From Corynebacterium falsenii (GTDB lineage: Bacteria; Actinomycetota; Actinomycetes; Mycobacteriales; Mycobacteriaceae): DNA of 64,000 nucleotides. The first letter of the stretch is position 1, and the number at the start of each line of letters is the position of its first letter. Shown in pieces: positions 18,839-29,482 of this stretch. The notes beneath the pieces were generated by a model. That model was not told the origin of the DNA. It saw only the letters and a list, made by a program, of their open reading frames with translations, and made no database searches. Where the stretch lies: contig NZ_CP083646.1 of NCBI RefSeq assembly GCF_020099275.1, positions 1,736,001 through 1,800,000 on the forward strand, given 5' to 3'. The position numbers were made by a program, and so were the translations under genes.

Positions 18839-21696
18839 AACCAGCGGTCTAGAAACGAGAAAAACCCGCGGTTCGCACCGAAGCCGAAGAGCCCGCCAAG
18901 GAGACCACCGAGAGCTGCCCCGCCGAGGAATGCTCCGATGATTCCACCGATCACTGCCGCGCGGGCAGGCCGCGGCAGGGAGGTGATGGAATCCCAGGCA
19001 GATTGCACGCTGCCCGTCACACCACCGGTTGAGCCGCCGTTCGAACCGCCACCGGTGCCGCCACTACCACCGCTGCCACTGCTTCCACCCGTGCCCGGCT
19101 GACCCGGCTGGCCGGTATCCCCACCATTGCCATTGCCGCCACTGCCGCCGTCACCGTGACCGTCACCGCCGTCACTGCCCTGCGCAGTAGGCGCCGTCAA
19201 CCCCACCTTGATGGGGTCATGGTCGGAGCTGCGGAACACATCCGGGGCATAGAAATCCACCACGTTGTAGTTGCGCCGCGAGTATTCAAAGCTCGTCGCC
19301 TCGTCCGAGTTGATGTCCCACACGTCGGCACCGGTCACCAGCTTCATGGCGGCCGCGTTGCCCAGAACGTGATCGAGGGACCCCACGCGCCCGGCGTACT
19401 GATACGAACTTCCGGCGTCGAACCTATCCTCCACGTTGCTAAACCCAGCATCTTCGAGCACCCGCAGGGCGTCTTCCCTCGCGTAGGAGTTGAGGTCACC
19501 CATGACGAACTGCGGCAGCTCGGCCCAGTCCTTCTGCTCCTTCAGCCACTGCGTCAGCTGTACGGACATTTCCTTGCGCAGCCGGGCATTATTGCCTTGG
19601 CCATCGCCCGTGTCGGCATCCCCGCGGGCCACCGAGCCCTTGGACTTGAAGTGGTTGACGACCGCCACCATGCGCCCTGCTCCGGCGACCTGGAACTCTT
19701 GAGCGAGCGGCTGCCGCGCGATGTCGGTGAATGCCTCGTGGTCGAGGATGCGCGACTCGCCCACCGGGCTGAGCTTGTCCGGGTTGTAGATAAACGCGGT
19801 ACGGATCACGTCCTCCGAACCCGGCAAGGACGCCGGGCTTGGCACGTACTTCCAGTTGCCCCCTGCGGCGTTGAGGGCATCCACGAGGTTGCGCAGGGAA
19901 GCGTCCCTATCGTGACCGAATTTCGCGGAGTTCTCGATCTCCTCCAGGCCCAGCACGGACACGTTGAGGGTGTTGATCGCGCGCACGATCTTGGCCTGCT
20001 GGTCGTGGAAGGCCTGCTCCGTGTAGGCACCACGGACGGTGCAGTAGTCGGTGGTCACAGGGTTGCCGTCGCGGTCGCGGTACGCCTTACACCCCGGCTC
20101 GTCCTTGCCCAGGTCCGTGAAGTAGTTGAGCACGTTGAAGCTCGCCAGGGACAGGTCTCCGCCCACGTTTTCCGGTCCGTTGACTTCCGCCGGTCGGCTA
20201 TCCGCCCACTCAATGGGTAGCGCTCCCCTGCCGGTCGCCCCAGTGATCTCGCCGGTGGGCTGCAGCCCCCATTTGTCGAAGTTGAAGCTCAGCACCGCGG
20301 GCTGCTGGAAGTGGACCACGTCGCCGGTGCGCAGGGACTTGATCCCCTCGGCCGAGCTCAAGTACGGCAGGGGCACGTCCTTGGCCTGGTCACTGGTGAA
20401 GTAGTTGCGCGTTGAGCCGTCGTCGAGAGTGATGACCTGGCGCTTGTTGTTCTCCTCGTACGCCACCGCGTCCGGTCCGGGGGCCACCATCTGGGTGGCC
20501 TGGTAGAGCGGCTTGTCCCCTGCGACTAGGTCTACCGAGCCGTAGCTGGACAGCTCGTAGTTGTTGGTCACGGTGTAGTCGCCGGACGGTTGGAACAGCA
20601 TGTGCTCGTTGGCTTCGCGCTGCGCCGGATCGGTGGGGATGGCATCGGTGATCGGCCGGGGTTTCTCACCGCAATCGACCGCCGGGTTGTCGGATTCCTT
20701 TATGGTCGACGCCGCCAGCTGCGTGGATGTCTTGAACTCTCCCACCTTTCCGGTGACCACAACGCACTTGTCCAGGGCGGAGGGGTGCTGATCGCGGGAG
20801 TAGATGAAGATCGCCTGGGAGGCCTGCCCTGCCGCGCGGGCTGCAGTGCCGGTTCCGCCCATTTGGATGACGAATCCGTTGAGGCCGCCTTCGGGGTAGT
20901 TGGCGGTGACCCAGCCGGTTGTTGTGACGGTCTTGTCGAGGAGCGGCGAGGCGTCACCAGTGCCCTGGATCGCGTCGATGGGAGTCTTGTCCCCTGGGGT
21001 TGGGTCAGTGGGGTTTCCGGGGTCTGTGCCGCCGTCCCCTCCATCGCCGCCCGGGTTGCTGGGCTGCGTGGTGGCGTCGCCCCCAGTGAATTGGGGCGAT
21101 GGGAGACCCTTGGTGAAGTCCGCCGCGTTGTCATCGCTGTCAGTACCGGCCGCGTTGCGCGAGACGGAGTCGGCGTTGGAGGTGCCCGGTGCCGATGCGC
21201 CCTCGGCGACCTTGGTGCTGCCATAGCCGACGATGTCCACGGCAGCGGAGCCTTCGGCCCAAGTGTCGGTGTTGTTGGTGAGCACGATCGAACCGCTGGA
21301 GCCGCTCATGGCAAGGGAGTCGGCCTGCAGGTCAGAGTTGAAGGAGGTGGAGCCGCCGCTGCCCTTCGCGCCCTGGATGAGGTAGTGTCCACCAGCCGCG
21401 ATGGAACCGGTGAGGGGAATGGTGTGGTTGGCTTGGGTGGCCTTCGATGAGAGGTACTGGACTGCCCAACCGTCGAGGGAGATCGGCGCCGAGGTGGGGT
21501 TGTACAGTTCGACAAAGTCGTTTGTCAGCTCAGCGCCCTTGTTTCCACCGCCGCCGTAGACCTCGCTGATGACGACGTTGTCTGCGGCGGGCGTGGCGTA
21601 GGCGGTGGGAACGACCGTGGCGCAGAGGGTCACGGCAGAAATGCTGAGAACGGTGGTGGCGGCGCGGGACAGCTGCGCGCGGGAATGCAGGGGCAT
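18835..21696 (-). CDS. Secreted ExeM/NucH-type extracellular endonuclease with lamin-tail domain and C-terminal membrane anchor
   Basis: A 953-residue secreted nuclease. Order: signal peptide (1-34, cleavage after AYA), lamin-tail domain (about 38-165, VVISEVYGGGGNKG...DFVELYN), Gly/Pro-rich linker (about 195-235), an OB-like region, then an endonuclease/exonuclease/phosphatase domain (about 510-830: ASFNVLNYFTD, LGLEEIENS, MGDLNSYA, SSDHDPI). A Gly/Ser-rich spacer (about 838-900) leads to a hydrophobic C-terminal segment (about 912-938). There is no LPxTG motif. The likely role is DNA degradation outside the cell, supplying nucleotides to the neighbouring nucleotidase. It is called NucH-like from domain order only. 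Confidence 0.88.
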   Translation of the reverse strand: MPLHSRAQLSRAATTVLSISAVTLCATVVPTAYATPAADNVVISEVYGGGGNKGAELTNDFVELYNPTSAPISLDGWAVQYLSSKATQANHTIPLTGSIAAGGHYLIQGAKGSGGSTSFNSDLQADSLAMSGSSGSIVLTNNTDTWAEGSAAVDIVGYGSTKVAEGASAPGTSNADSVSRNAAGTDSDDNAADFTKGLPSPQFTGGDATTQPSNPGGDGGDGGTDPGNPTDPTPGDKTPIDAIQGTGDASPLLDKTVTTTGWVTANYPEGGLNGFVIQMGGTGTAARAAGQASQAIFIYSRDQHPSALDKCVVVTGKVGEFKTSTQLAASTIKESDNPAVDCGEKPRPITDAIPTDPAQREANEHMLFQPSGDYTVTNNYELSSYGSVDLVAGDKPLYQATQMVAPGPDAVAYEENNKRQVITLDDGSTRNYFTSDQAKDVPLPYLSSAEGIKSLRTGDVVHFQQPAVLSFNFDKWGLQPTGEITGATGRGALPIEWADSRPAEVNGPENVGGDLSLASFNVLNYFTDLGKDEPGCKAYRDRDGNPVTTDYCTVRGAYTEQAFHDQQAKIVRAINTLNVSVLGLEEIENSAKFGHDRDASLRNLVDALNAAGGNWKYVPSPASLPGSEDVIRTAFIYNPDKLSPVGESRILDHEAFTDIARQPLAQEFQVAGAGRMVAVVNHFKSKGSVARGDADTGDGQGNNARLRKEMSVQLTQWLKEQKDWAELPQFVMGDLNSYAREDALRVLEDAGFSNVEDRFDAGSSYQYAGRVGSLDHVLGNAAAMKLVTGADVWDINSDEATSFEYSRRNYNVVDFYAPDVFRSSDHDPIKVGLTAPTAQGSDGGDGHGDGGSGGNGNGGDTGQPGQPGTGGSSGSGGSGGTGGGSNGGSTGGVTGSVQSAWDSITSLPRPARAAVIGGIIGAFLGGAALGGLLGGLFGFGANRGFFSFLDRWF

Positions 21697-21754
21697 GGGG
21701 TTCCTTGGGGTGGGAGGGAGACGGTGGAACGGTGAATCGCGAGGTTTCTGGGGG

Positions 21755-23923
21755 TTAGCGCTGGATCATCCGCTGGAGCCACGCGGGCAGGAAGCCGTGG
21801 TCGCGGGCCCACGTAAACAGACCGAGGGCTGCAATGGCGGACAGTGCACCGCCGAACAGGAGGTTCCACACGGTCTGGCGGGCCTGGTCCGGGGACTGAC
21901 TGGAGCCGATGACATCCCAGTTGATGCCGCCGGTGCTGCCAGTGCTACCGGTACCGCCACCGGGGTTGTTGCCGCCGTTACCGCCGCCTTCACCGGTTCC
22001 GCCGGTGACCTTGATCGGCATCTCGAAGTCGGTGCCGTTGTCCGTGCGCACGCGCATGAGGGTCGCCCCAGCTGGGACGGTGGCCTCGAGGCGGGCCTGG
22101 CCGGTTTCGTTGTTGTTGTCCGTGATGGTGTTATCGACCGGGGCGCTCACCGGCTCGGTCCACTTCACAGCATCTCCGGCGTTTCCAACCCCCGCCTGCG
22201 GGGTGCCGAACTCGACCGTGGCGGTCTTAGCTTGGGGCTCGCCAGGGGTCGTATAGCTCAGGGAACTCAGATCCACGGTGATCCTCTGCCCGCCCGGAAG
22301 CTCCGTGGCCGCGACGGTGGCATCGCCCTTGCGGAATGTCACACCCACGCTGGTCTGGTTGGTGCGCGGCTGCACGTCGCCGTTGGCGGCGAGGTACTGG
22401 TTGAAGGCATCCACATCAACGATGCCGGTATCCCGGATCGTATTGGCGCCCGAGGCCGTGTTGAAGCCGGTGTAGCCATCACCCTCGTTGAGGAGGAAGG
22501 TGCTGCCAGCCACCCGGTAGGTCTTCGCGGGGTCAATGGGCTGGCCATTGACATAGACCGCGGTGACCTTCGAGCCAATGGGAGCGGTCGGATCGTAGGA
22601 GTACTGCACGTTCTTGGACAGCCCAAGGATGAGGGTCGGCCGCCCACCGTTAGACTCGCGCCACTGCTGCTCGAGAACCTTGGTGAACTCCGCGCCAGTG
22701 ATGTCCACGGTGGCCAGGGTGTTGTTGAACGGCTGTACCGCGTACGCCTCGGAGAACGTGACATCGCCCTTCTCCAGGTCGGCGCGCACGCCGCCAGCGT
22801 TCATGACACCGATCTCAGCGTTAAGGTCGGTGCCCGCGTTGACTGACTCCAGGGTGGCATCCGCCAGCAGCGAGTTCAGCGTGGATTCGGTGCCACGGTT
22901 GCTTCCGCTGCCACCGGTGGCATTGGAGCCACGGTAGAAATCGTTACTGAGGGTGGCCACGACCTTCTGTCCCTCGGCCTCCGCGGCCTGCTTGGCGGCG
23001 CTGACGATCCGTGCCACCTCAGGGTTGGCCTTATCGCCACACGCCGCGGCCATCTCGGCGGCGGTGTGGTTGGCCGTGGTGACGCTGACGACCTTCTTGT
23101 CGGCCTTGTCATACACCACGTCAATATCGGCCAAAGCGTTGCCGTAGTTTCCGGGCTGCACCACGGGAGGCTGGCCCGGCTCGTTGCGCTGCTTGTGGGT
23201 GTGGCCAGCAATGACCGCGTCCACGTCCTTGGTGAAACCAGTGGGCTCCACGCCCTCGTGCACAAGGCCGATCACCACGTCGGCCTTGCCATCGTTCTTC
23301 AGGGCAGCAGCCTGGGCATTGACGGCGGCGATGGGCTCGCTAAAGGTGATGCCAGGGATGCCTGCTGGGCTCACCAGTGTGTTCGTGGTGTCGGTGATGG
23401 CACCCACGTAAGCTATGCGGACCCCGTCGCGTTCCACGATCGTGGTCGGGGCGATGTCCGCTCCCTGCATGTTTGCCGACAGGTAGGGGAACTTCGCGAG
23501 CTTGTCTCCATGCACACCGACGCGGCCATTGAGATCATTCCAGCCCTTATCGAGCTCGTGGTTTCCTACCGCCGAAGCGTCGAGCCCCATGGCGTTGAGC
23601 ACCTCGATGGTCGGCTTGTCCTGCAGGATGGACGATTCGAAGGCCGAACCACCGATGTTGTCTCCGGCGGACACGAAGCTGGTGTTGGGGTTGGCGGCGC
23701 GCTCGTTGTCGATGTAGCACGACAGGGCGTTGGCGCCGATCTCCGCGACCGAGCCATCACGGCCCTTGGTCTGTGAGATGTGTCCGTGGAAGTCCGTGAT
23801 ACCGAGAATATTGATCGTGGTCTGATCCGCTTCGGCCGCCGATGCGGGGACTGCGAAACCGGGCACAGCCAGGGTCGGCGTGATGACGAGAGCCAAGGCG
23901 GCTCGGGACAGGCGACGAGACAT
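21755..23923 (-). CDS. Secreted UshA-type 5'-nucleotidase / UDP-sugar hydrolase with C-terminal membrane anchor
   Basis: A 722-residue secreted two-metal phosphoesterase. Signal peptide 1-29 (cleavage after ASA), metallophosphatase domain with GITDFHGHI, SAGDNIGGS, GNHELDKG and VIAGHTHKQ, then the 5'-nucleotidase C-terminal domain (about 360-520, NAGGVRADL, VQPFNNTLATVDITGAEF). A Gly-rich linker (about 650-675) precedes one membrane segment near the end. The start ATG at 23923 has GGAGG upstream. It is followed after 58 bp by the nuclease gene. Together they can turn DNA into nucleosides and phosphate. Phosphate control is plausible but I could not identify a PhoR site. Confidence 0.88.
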   Translation of the reverse strand: MSRRLSRAALALVITPTLAVPGFAVPASAAEADQTTINILGITDFHGHISQTKGRDGSVAEIGANALSCYIDNERAANPNTSFVSAGDNIGGSAFESSILQDKPTIEVLNAMGLDASAVGNHELDKGWNDLNGRVGVHGDKLAKFPYLSANMQGADIAPTTIVERDGVRIAYVGAITDTTNTLVSPAGIPGITFSEPIAAVNAQAAALKNDGKADVVIGLVHEGVEPTGFTKDVDAVIAGHTHKQRNEPGQPPVVQPGNYGNALADIDVVYDKADKKVVSVTTANHTAAEMAAACGDKANPEVARIVSAAKQAAEAEGQKVVATLSNDFYRGSNATGGSGSNRGTESTLNSLLADATLESVNAGTDLNAEIGVMNAGGVRADLEKGDVTFSEAYAVQPFNNTLATVDITGAEFTKVLEQQWRESNGGRPTLILGLSKNVQYSYDPTAPIGSKVTAVYVNGQPIDPAKTYRVAGSTFLLNEGDGYTGFNTASGANTIRDTGIVDVDAFNQYLAANGDVQPRTNQTSVGVTFRKGDATVAATELPGGQRITVDLSSLSYTTPGEPQAKTATVEFGTPQAGVGNAGDAVKWTEPVSAPVDNTITDNNNETGQARLEATVPAGATLMRVRTDNGTDFEMPIKVTGGTGEGGGNGGNNPGGGTGSTGSTGGINWDVIGSSQSPDQARQTVWNLLFGGALSAIAALGLFTWARDHGFLPAWLQRMIQR

Positions 23924-24153
23924 AGGGTGAACTCCTCCATAAGTGAAACGACTAGGTGGAGCTAACCAGTTAGGTTCACGCCTGTCAGTGCAGAGTTCGG
24001 CCTCCCGCAGAGACGTCTTGGGGCTTTTACGTTCCGGTAGCGAAGTGTTCGCCGGGCGTTAACCGTTGATACCCCCGTGCGGGGTGCAACGAGTGCCCGC
24101 CCGGGCAGACCCGCAGCCTGGCGTGCCGGGCGGATAGCGGGCTCGCAATAGAA

Positions 24154-25455
24154 CTACTGGCCCAGGCGGCTCTGCAATTCGCCAACTACCGAGGTGATAT
24201 CAACATCGGTTTGATCGTGCGCTTGCAGATCCTTCACGGCAATCGTGCCGTTGTTCAGCTCGGATTCGCCGAGGACCAACGCATACAGCGCACCGGCCCG
24301 GTCGGCACCCTTCATCGCACCCTTGAGTCCACGATCGCCGTAGGACATGTCGGCGGACACCCCGGCCTGGCGCAGGTCATTGATGACCTTCGCCATCCTG
24401 GCCTTGGCCTGGGCTCCTAGTGCGACGCCATACACGTCTACCCTGCGCCCGGACGAGGCCTGCAGCTTCTCGGCTTCCAAGGCCAGCAGGGCGCGGTCGA
24501 CGCCCAACCCGAAGCCCACACCCGACAGATCCTGACCGCCGAGCTGCTTCATGAGGCCGTCGTAGCGACCGCCGCCACCGATGCCGGACTGTGCGCCCAG
24601 GCCATCGTGGACGAACTCGAAACAGGTCTTCGTGTAGTAATCGAGACCACGCACCATGCGGGGGTTGATCGTGTATTCCACGCCCAAGTCATCGAGCAGC
24701 CCCGTGACGGTCTCGAAGTGTTCGCGGGAACTGTCGCTCAAGTTGTCCACCATCAGCGGGGCATCGGCAAGCATCTCCTGCATCTCGGCGCGCTTGTCAT
24801 CGAGCACGCGCAAGGGGTTGATAGTGGCTCGGTGCTGTGTTTCTTCATCCAACGGCAGCGTGCGCAGGAAATCCTGCAGCTTCTGCCGGTAGGCCGGCCG
24901 ATCATCCCAATCGCCAAGGCTGGTCAGCTCGAGACGGAAGCCGGTGAGTCCCAGCGAGCGGAAGCAGCGATCAGCCAGCGCAACGACCTCGGCATCCAGC
25001 GCCGGGTCATCCACACCGATGGCCTCCACGCCGACCTGCTGCAGCTGACGATAACGACCCGCCTGTGGGCGCTCGTAACGGAAGAACGGGCCGCTGTAGG
25101 CCAACTTCACGGGCAACTGGCCACGATCCAAATTGTGTTCATTAACCGCGCGGATAACGCCAGCGGTTCCCTCGGGGCGCAGCGTGACGGAGCGGCCGCC
25201 GCGATCTTCGAAGGTGTACATCTCCTTGCTCACGATGTCGGTGGATTCACCCACACCGCGCGCGTACAACGCCGTCTCTTCAAAGACGGGAAGCTCGATG
25301 TGCTCATACCCCGCAGTGTGTGCAGCGCCGATGAAAGCGTTGCGCACCGCGAAGAACTCCGCCGATGTCGGCGGCACGTAGTCCGGCACGCCCTTGGGCG
25401 CGCTCAGAGCCTTAAACTTCTTCTGGGTCGTTTCACTGCTATTCACAGTGAACAA
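24154..25455 (-). CDS. hisS: Histidyl-tRNA synthetase
   Basis: Class II synthetase charging tRNA-His. The 433-residue length is normal. Motif 1 region near the N-terminus, motif 2 in [16 protein letters not shown], the histidine-binding [13 protein letters not shown], and motif 3 [14 protein letters not shown], then the C-terminal anticodon domain. The start (ATG 25455) lies 6 bp downstream of the hydrolase gene stop. The 230 bp between hisS and the nucleotidase gene have GC-rich inverted repeats (for example tgcccg/cgggca near 24100) but no clear U-tract terminator. Confidence 0.97.
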   Translation of the reverse strand: MFTVNSSETTQKKFKALSAPKGVPDYVPPTSAEFFAVRNAFIGAAHTAGYEHIELPVFEETALYARGVGESTDIVSKEMYTFEDRGGRSVTLRPEGTAGVIRAVNEHNLDRGQLPVKLAYSGPFFRYERPQAGRYRQLQQVGVEAIGVDDPALDAEVVALADRCFRSLGLTGFRLELTSLGDWDDRPAYRQKLQDFLRTLPLDEETQHRATINPLRVLDDKRAEMQEMLADAPLMVDNLSDSSREHFETVTGLLDDLGVEYTINPRMVRGLDYYTKTCFEFVHDGLGAQSGIGGGGRYDGLMKQLGGQDLSGVGFGLGVDRALLALEAEKLQASSGRRVDVYGVALGAQAKARMAKVINDLRQAGVSADMSYGDRGLKGAMKGADRAGALYALVLGESELNNGTIAVKDLQAHDQTDVDITSVVGELQSRLGQ

Positions 25456-25461
25456 CCTTAG

Positions 25462-26235
25462 CTACTGCACAGCGTGCAAGAAGGAATTGGTGCGCTTTTC
25501 CGTCCCCATGGTCGTCTGCGGGCCGTGACCGGGCAGCACCACGTCATCATCCGCAAACTCCGCAGTGATCTTCTTCAACGTCAACAGCATGTCCTCCGGG
25601 GAACAGCCGGGAAGATCCGTCCGGCCTACTCCCCCACGGAACAGCACATCGCCGCCGATAATCAGGCCGCCAACGCGCAGCATCACATGCCCCGGTGAAT
25701 GCCCTGGTGTGTGGTGCACGTCGAAAGTCACTCCCCCAATCTCCACGGTGTCCTCCAGATCACGGATGTCTTCCGGCTGCACCATGTTCGCCACGTCGAA
25801 CAGTTCGGAAAACGGAGAGCCCTCAAGCGACTCCTCCAGGAAGAACCGATCGAGCGGGTGAACATAGACCGGAACGCCCAAGGCACCGGCGTCTCGAATG
25901 TGATCGATGTGGCCATGGGTGAGCACCACCGAGTCCACGGTGAAGTTGTACTCGTCGGCCAGCTCATCGATGACAGCCTTGGCGCCCATTCCCGGATCGA
26001 TGACTACGGCTCGACCCGCAGGTTGGCCTGCCGCGACACCCGCCGTAACACCCTCCTTGACACCCTCAGCGGAATTCGAGGATGAATCCCCCGAGATGGC
26101 GTCGGGCGACGAACGATCAATGAGGACATAGCAGTTGGTATCCAACGGGCCGGCAGCGAAACCAAGAATGTCCGTGGTTGCGGGCAAGCCGGGAAAAACC
26201 GACTCTGGATTCGAAGAGCTCTGTGGAGTGTTCAT
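25462..26235 (-). CDS. Metallo-beta-lactamase-fold hydrolase (glyoxalase II-like)
   Basis: A 257-residue cytosolic protein with the metal-binding THGHIDHIRD motif, HTPGHSPGHV, GGDVLFRGGVGRTD and the C-terminal PGHGPQTTMG, the full ligand set of the glyoxalase II-like branch. An unusual Gly/Ser/Ala-rich insertion (about residues 45-75) splits the N-terminal strand region. I start it at ATG 26235 because the frame upstream overlaps the promoter of the divergent cyclophilin gene. It sits between hisS and the cyclophilin gene as in M. tuberculosis. Its substrate is unknown; hydroxyacylglutathione is unlikely since actinobacteria use mycothiol. Confidence 0.85.
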   Translation of the reverse strand: MNTPQSSSNPESVFPGLPATTDILGFAAGPLDTNCYVLIDRSSPDAISGDSSSNSAEGVKEGVTAGVAAGQPAGRAVVIDPGMGAKAVIDELADEYNFTVDSVVLTHGHIDHIRDAGALGVPVYVHPLDRFFLEESLEGSPFSELFDVANMVQPEDIRDLEDTVEIGGVTFDVHHTPGHSPGHVMLRVGGLIIGGDVLFRGGVGRTDLPGCSPEDMLLTLKKITAEFADDDVVLPGHGPQTTMGTEKRTNSFLHAVQ

Positions 26236-26327
26236 AGCTACCGAGACTAGCCAAGGATCAACCAACGTGGCCGTAATCGCCGGAATGGCTGCAGGGGTGC
26301 GCCGACATGGAATGTTTGTAAGGCATA

Positions 26328-27203
26328 ATGGTGGGCGTGTCTGACAAGCCTGAGAAAACCTATCCCAACAAAGATCGCCGCGACGCTGCTCTCGACGATC
26401 TGGAAAAGTCACTGAAGTCCCGCGAGCGCAAGGCCAAGGCCGCGCCGCTCGGAGTCATTGTGGCCACGCTCCTTGTCCTCGTGGTTCTGGTCGGCGGCAT
26501 CTGGTACGCCGCGACGTACCAGCCGGATCAGGACAACACCGCCGACTCGAGCGACCAGCAGACCAGTGAACCGCAGACCCAGAACGCGGCCCTGCCCGCC
26601 GGACCACTCAAGCCCTATGGCCAGACGGTCAACTGTGAGTTCAAGGCAGACGGCGAAGCCGCCAAGCCCGTGAACGCCCCGGATGGCAAGGACGTTCCTG
26701 CCACCGGCACCGAAAACGTCACCCTGAAGACGAACGACGGCGATATTGGGCTCACGCTGGAGAACTCCAAGTCCCCCTGCGCAACGTTCTCCTTCGAGCA
26801 CCTGGTCAAGGCCGGCTACTACAACAACACGGTGTGCCACCGCTCCGTGAAGTCCTCGTCCATGACGATCCTGCAGTGCGGTGACCCGACCGGTAACGGC
26901 ACCGGCGGCCCCGGCTACAGTTTCCCAGACGAGTACCCCACCAACGGTGTGGAAGGCGATGCCGTCAACCAGCCCGTGACCTACCCCCGCGGCACCCTGG
27001 CCATGGCGAACTCCGGTGAGAACACGAACGGATCGCAGTTCTTCCTCGTCACCGGTGATACCACCCTGCCGCCGAAGTACAGCATCTTCGGCACCATCTC
27101 CGAGTCCGGTCTGCAGACCCTGGACAAGATCTTGGAGAAGGCACCGGAAGGCGACGGTAAGCCCAGCGAGACCGTCACCATCGAGTCGGCACAGATGAAC
27201 TAA
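26328..27203 (+). CDS. Membrane-anchored cyclophilin-type peptidyl-prolyl isomerase
   Basis: A 291-residue protein with a charged cytosolic N-terminus with a helical heptad-like stretch (about 15-40), one membrane segment (about 42-65), a Gln/Thr-rich linker and a cyclophilin domain (about 125-285: [38 protein letters not shown]). The catalytic Arg position reads CHRSV. It acts outside the membrane on secreted proteins. The start may be ATG 26328 or GTG 26337. The TAA interlocks with the rel TAG in CTAA (27200-27203). Confidence 0.9.
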   Translation: MVGVSDKPEKTYPNKDRRDAALDDLEKSLKSRERKAKAAPLGVIVATLLVLVVLVGGIWYAATYQPDQDNTADSSDQQTSEPQTQNAALPAGPLKPYGQTVNCEFKADGEAAKPVNAPDGKDVPATGTENVTLKTNDGDIGLTLENSKSPCATFSFEHLVKAGYYNNTVCHRSVKSSSMTILQCGDPTGNGTGGPGYSFPDEYPTNGVEGDAVNQPVTYPRGTLAMANSGENTNGSQFFLVTGDTTLPPKYSIFGTISESGLQTLDKILEKAPEGDGKPSETVTIESAQMN

Positions 27204-29479
27204 CCGCCCGTGGTGACGCGATACACGTCGAAGACTCCTTCGACGTTGCGCAGCTGGTTCATCGTGTAACCGAGCTGCTTCGTATCCGACACCTCGAAGG
27301 TAAAACGAATCACTGCCACGCGGTCCTGCGAGGTGTGGGAGTTCGTCGCCACGATCGGCACCTTCTGCTCAGAGACGACCCGAGTCACCTCGGAGAGCAA
27401 CCCATTGCGGTCGAGCCCTTCGATCTGGATCGTCACCGTAAACACAGCGTTGGTAAAGCTGCTGGCCCACGAGACCTCGATGATCCGCTGCGGCTCCTGA
27501 TGCAGCTTCTCCGAGTTCGTGCAGTCCACGCGGTGCACGGACACCCCGCCGCCGCGAGTAATGAAGCCGAAGATCTGGTCCCCCGGCACCGGCGTGCAAC
27601 ACTTGGCCAGCTTCGCGGAGAAATCCGCCTCACCCTGCACGAGAATGCCGGAGCCATCGCCGCGGCCCTCCTGCGGAGTCCGGGCGTTGCGTGAGACCCG
27701 CGAAACCACCGGCGAGCTGGTGACAACCGAGTCCTCGGTCTCCTCTTCCTCGCCGAAGTGCTCCATGAGCAGGTGGGTCACGTGGCCAGCGGTGACGTCA
27801 TTTCGGCCGATCGCCGCGTACAACGCATCGACATCCGCGTACCGCAGCTCCGAGGCAATAGCCCGCATGGAATCGTGGGTGAGCAACCGGTGCATGGCCA
27901 CGCCACCGCGTTGCACTTCGGCTGCCAGCAGGTCGCGGCCCTTGTCCACCGCTTCCTCGCGGCGTTCCTTGGCGAACCACTGGCGAATCTTCGACTTAGC
28001 GCGCGGGGAAACCACGAACTTGGCCCAATCCTGGGACGGACCCGCGGACTGATCCTTCGACGTGAAGATCTCTACCTTGTCGCCGGTCTTGAGCTGAGAT
28101 TCCAGCGCCACGAGTTTGCCGTTAACCTTCGCGCCGATACACCTGTGCCCCACTTCCGTGTGCACGGCGTAGGCGAAGTCCACCGGCGTGGCGCCCGTTG
28201 GCAGCGTGATCGCGTCGCCCTTCGGGGTGAACACGAAAATCTGGTTCGTGGACAGGTCGTAGCGCAGCGAGTCCAGGAACTCGTTGGGATCGGCGGCTTC
28301 CTTCTGCCAGTCCAGCAGCTGGCGCATCCACGCCATCTGGTCGACTTCCTGATTGTCGCCACCGTGCGTGCCGCGCGTTTCCTTGTATCGCCAGTGCGCC
28401 GCAATGCCGAATTCGGCGTTGTGGTGCATCTCATGGGTGCGAATTTGCACCTCGAGGGGCTTGGCATCCGGTCCGATGACGGTGGTGTGCAGCGACTGGT
28501 ACACGCCGAACCGCGGGGAGGAAATATAGTCCTTGAACCGGCCCGGCATGGGCTGGTACAACGTGTGGATCGCGCCCACGGCGGCGTAGCAGTCTTTGAC
28601 CGTGTCCACGAGAATGCGCACGCCCACGAGGTCAAAGATCTCGTCGAAGTCGCGGCCACGGACGATCATCTTCTGGTAGATCGACCAGTAGTGCTTCGGG
28701 CGGCCAACCACCTCGGCGTGCACCGAGGACCGCGACATCGACAGCTCAATTTCCTGCTTCACCCGCGCGAGGTATTGATCGCGTTTCGGCGCCCGATCGG
28801 CCACCAGCCGCACGATTTCCTCGTACTTCTTGGGGTACAGGATGGCGAAGGCGAGGTCTTCGAGTTCCCACTTGACCGTGGCCATGCCGAGGCGGTGAGC
28901 CAGCGGCGCAATGACCTCGAGGGTCTCGCGGGCTTTCTTTGCCTGCTTCTCCGGCGGCAGGAAGCGCATGGTGCGCATGTTGTGCAGGCGGTCAGAGACC
29001 TTGATAACGAGCACGCGTGGATCGTTGGCCATCGCCACGATCATCTTGCGGATGGTTTCGGCTTCGGCTGCGGACCCGAGCACGACCTTGTCCAGCTTCG
29101 TCACACCATCAACGAGGCGCGCGACCTCTTCTCCGAAGTCCCGGGTGAGATCGTCGAGGCTGTAGTCGGTGTCCTCCACCGTGTCGTGCAGGAGCGCCGC
29201 CACCAGCGTGGTGGTATCCATGCCGATTTCTGCCGCGATCGTCGCCACTGCCAGCGGGTGCGTGATGTACGGCTCGCCGGATTTTCGGGTGACGCCATCA
29301 TGCAGTCGCTCGGCCGTGGCATACGCTCGGTTGAGCAGTTCCAGATCCGCCCGGGGGTGGTAGCGGCGGTGAATAGTGATCAGGGGGCCCAACACGGGGT
29401 TGATCTTGGGCTTGGCCGTGCCGGTGAGGCTGCGCGCGATGCGCGCGGCCATCCACAGCGATCCTTTATCGTTCGTCAT
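27200..29479 (-). CDS. rel: Bifunctional (p)ppGpp synthetase/hydrolase Rel
   Basis: Stringent-response enzyme that makes and degrades (p)ppGpp. The 759-residue protein has an N-terminal HD hydrolase domain with intact [10 protein letters not shown] and HRL motifs, a synthetase domain with [21 protein letters not shown], the TGS domain ([13 protein letters not shown]), and helical and ACT domains at the C-terminus (about 680-755). RFKD in the synthetase marks the bifunctional rather than the monofunctional RelA class. It starts at 29479, 3 bp after apt, in the order dciAE-apt-rel typical of actinobacteria. Confidence 0.96.
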   Translation of the reverse strand: MTNDKGSLWMAARIARSLTGTAKPKINPVLGPLITIHRRYHPRADLELLNRAYATAERLHDGVTRKSGEPYITHPLAVATIAAEIGMDTTTLVAALLHDTVEDTDYSLDDLTRDFGEEVARLVDGVTKLDKVVLGSAAEAETIRKMIVAMANDPRVLVIKVSDRLHNMRTMRFLPPEKQAKKARETLEVIAPLAHRLGMATVKWELEDLAFAILYPKKYEEIVRLVADRAPKRDQYLARVKQEIELSMSRSSVHAEVVGRPKHYWSIYQKMIVRGRDFDEIFDLVGVRILVDTVKDCYAAVGAIHTLYQPMPGRFKDYISSPRFGVYQSLHTTVIGPDAKPLEVQIRTHEMHHNAEFGIAAHWRYKETRGTHGGDNQEVDQMAWMRQLLDWQKEAADPNEFLDSLRYDLSTNQIFVFTPKGDAITLPTGATPVDFAYAVHTEVGHRCIGAKVNGKLVALESQLKTGDKVEIFTSKDQSAGPSQDWAKFVVSPRAKSKIRQWFAKERREEAVDKGRDLLAAEVQRGGVAMHRLLTHDSMRAIASELRYADVDALYAAIGRNDVTAGHVTHLLMEHFGEEEETEDSVVTSSPVVSRVSRNARTPQEGRGDGSGILVQGEADFSAKLAKCCTPVPGDQIFGFITRGGGVSVHRVDCTNSEKLHQEPQRIIEVSWASSFTNAVFTVTIQIEGLDRNGLLSEVTRVVSEQKVPIVATNSHTSQDRVAVIRFTFEVSDTKQLGYTMNQLRNVEGVFDVYRVTTGG

Positions 29480-29482
29480 GAC

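Noticed and set aside
23940..23985. CTAACCAGTTAGG upstream of the nucleotidase gene as a DtxR or PHO box
   Set aside because: The dyad halves are in the opposite order to a DtxR site, and only one GTTCAC-like word is present, so neither regulator is supported.
24060..24153. GC-rich inverted repeats after hisS as a terminator
   Set aside because: No U-tract and the stems are short; termination here is not supported by sequence alone.
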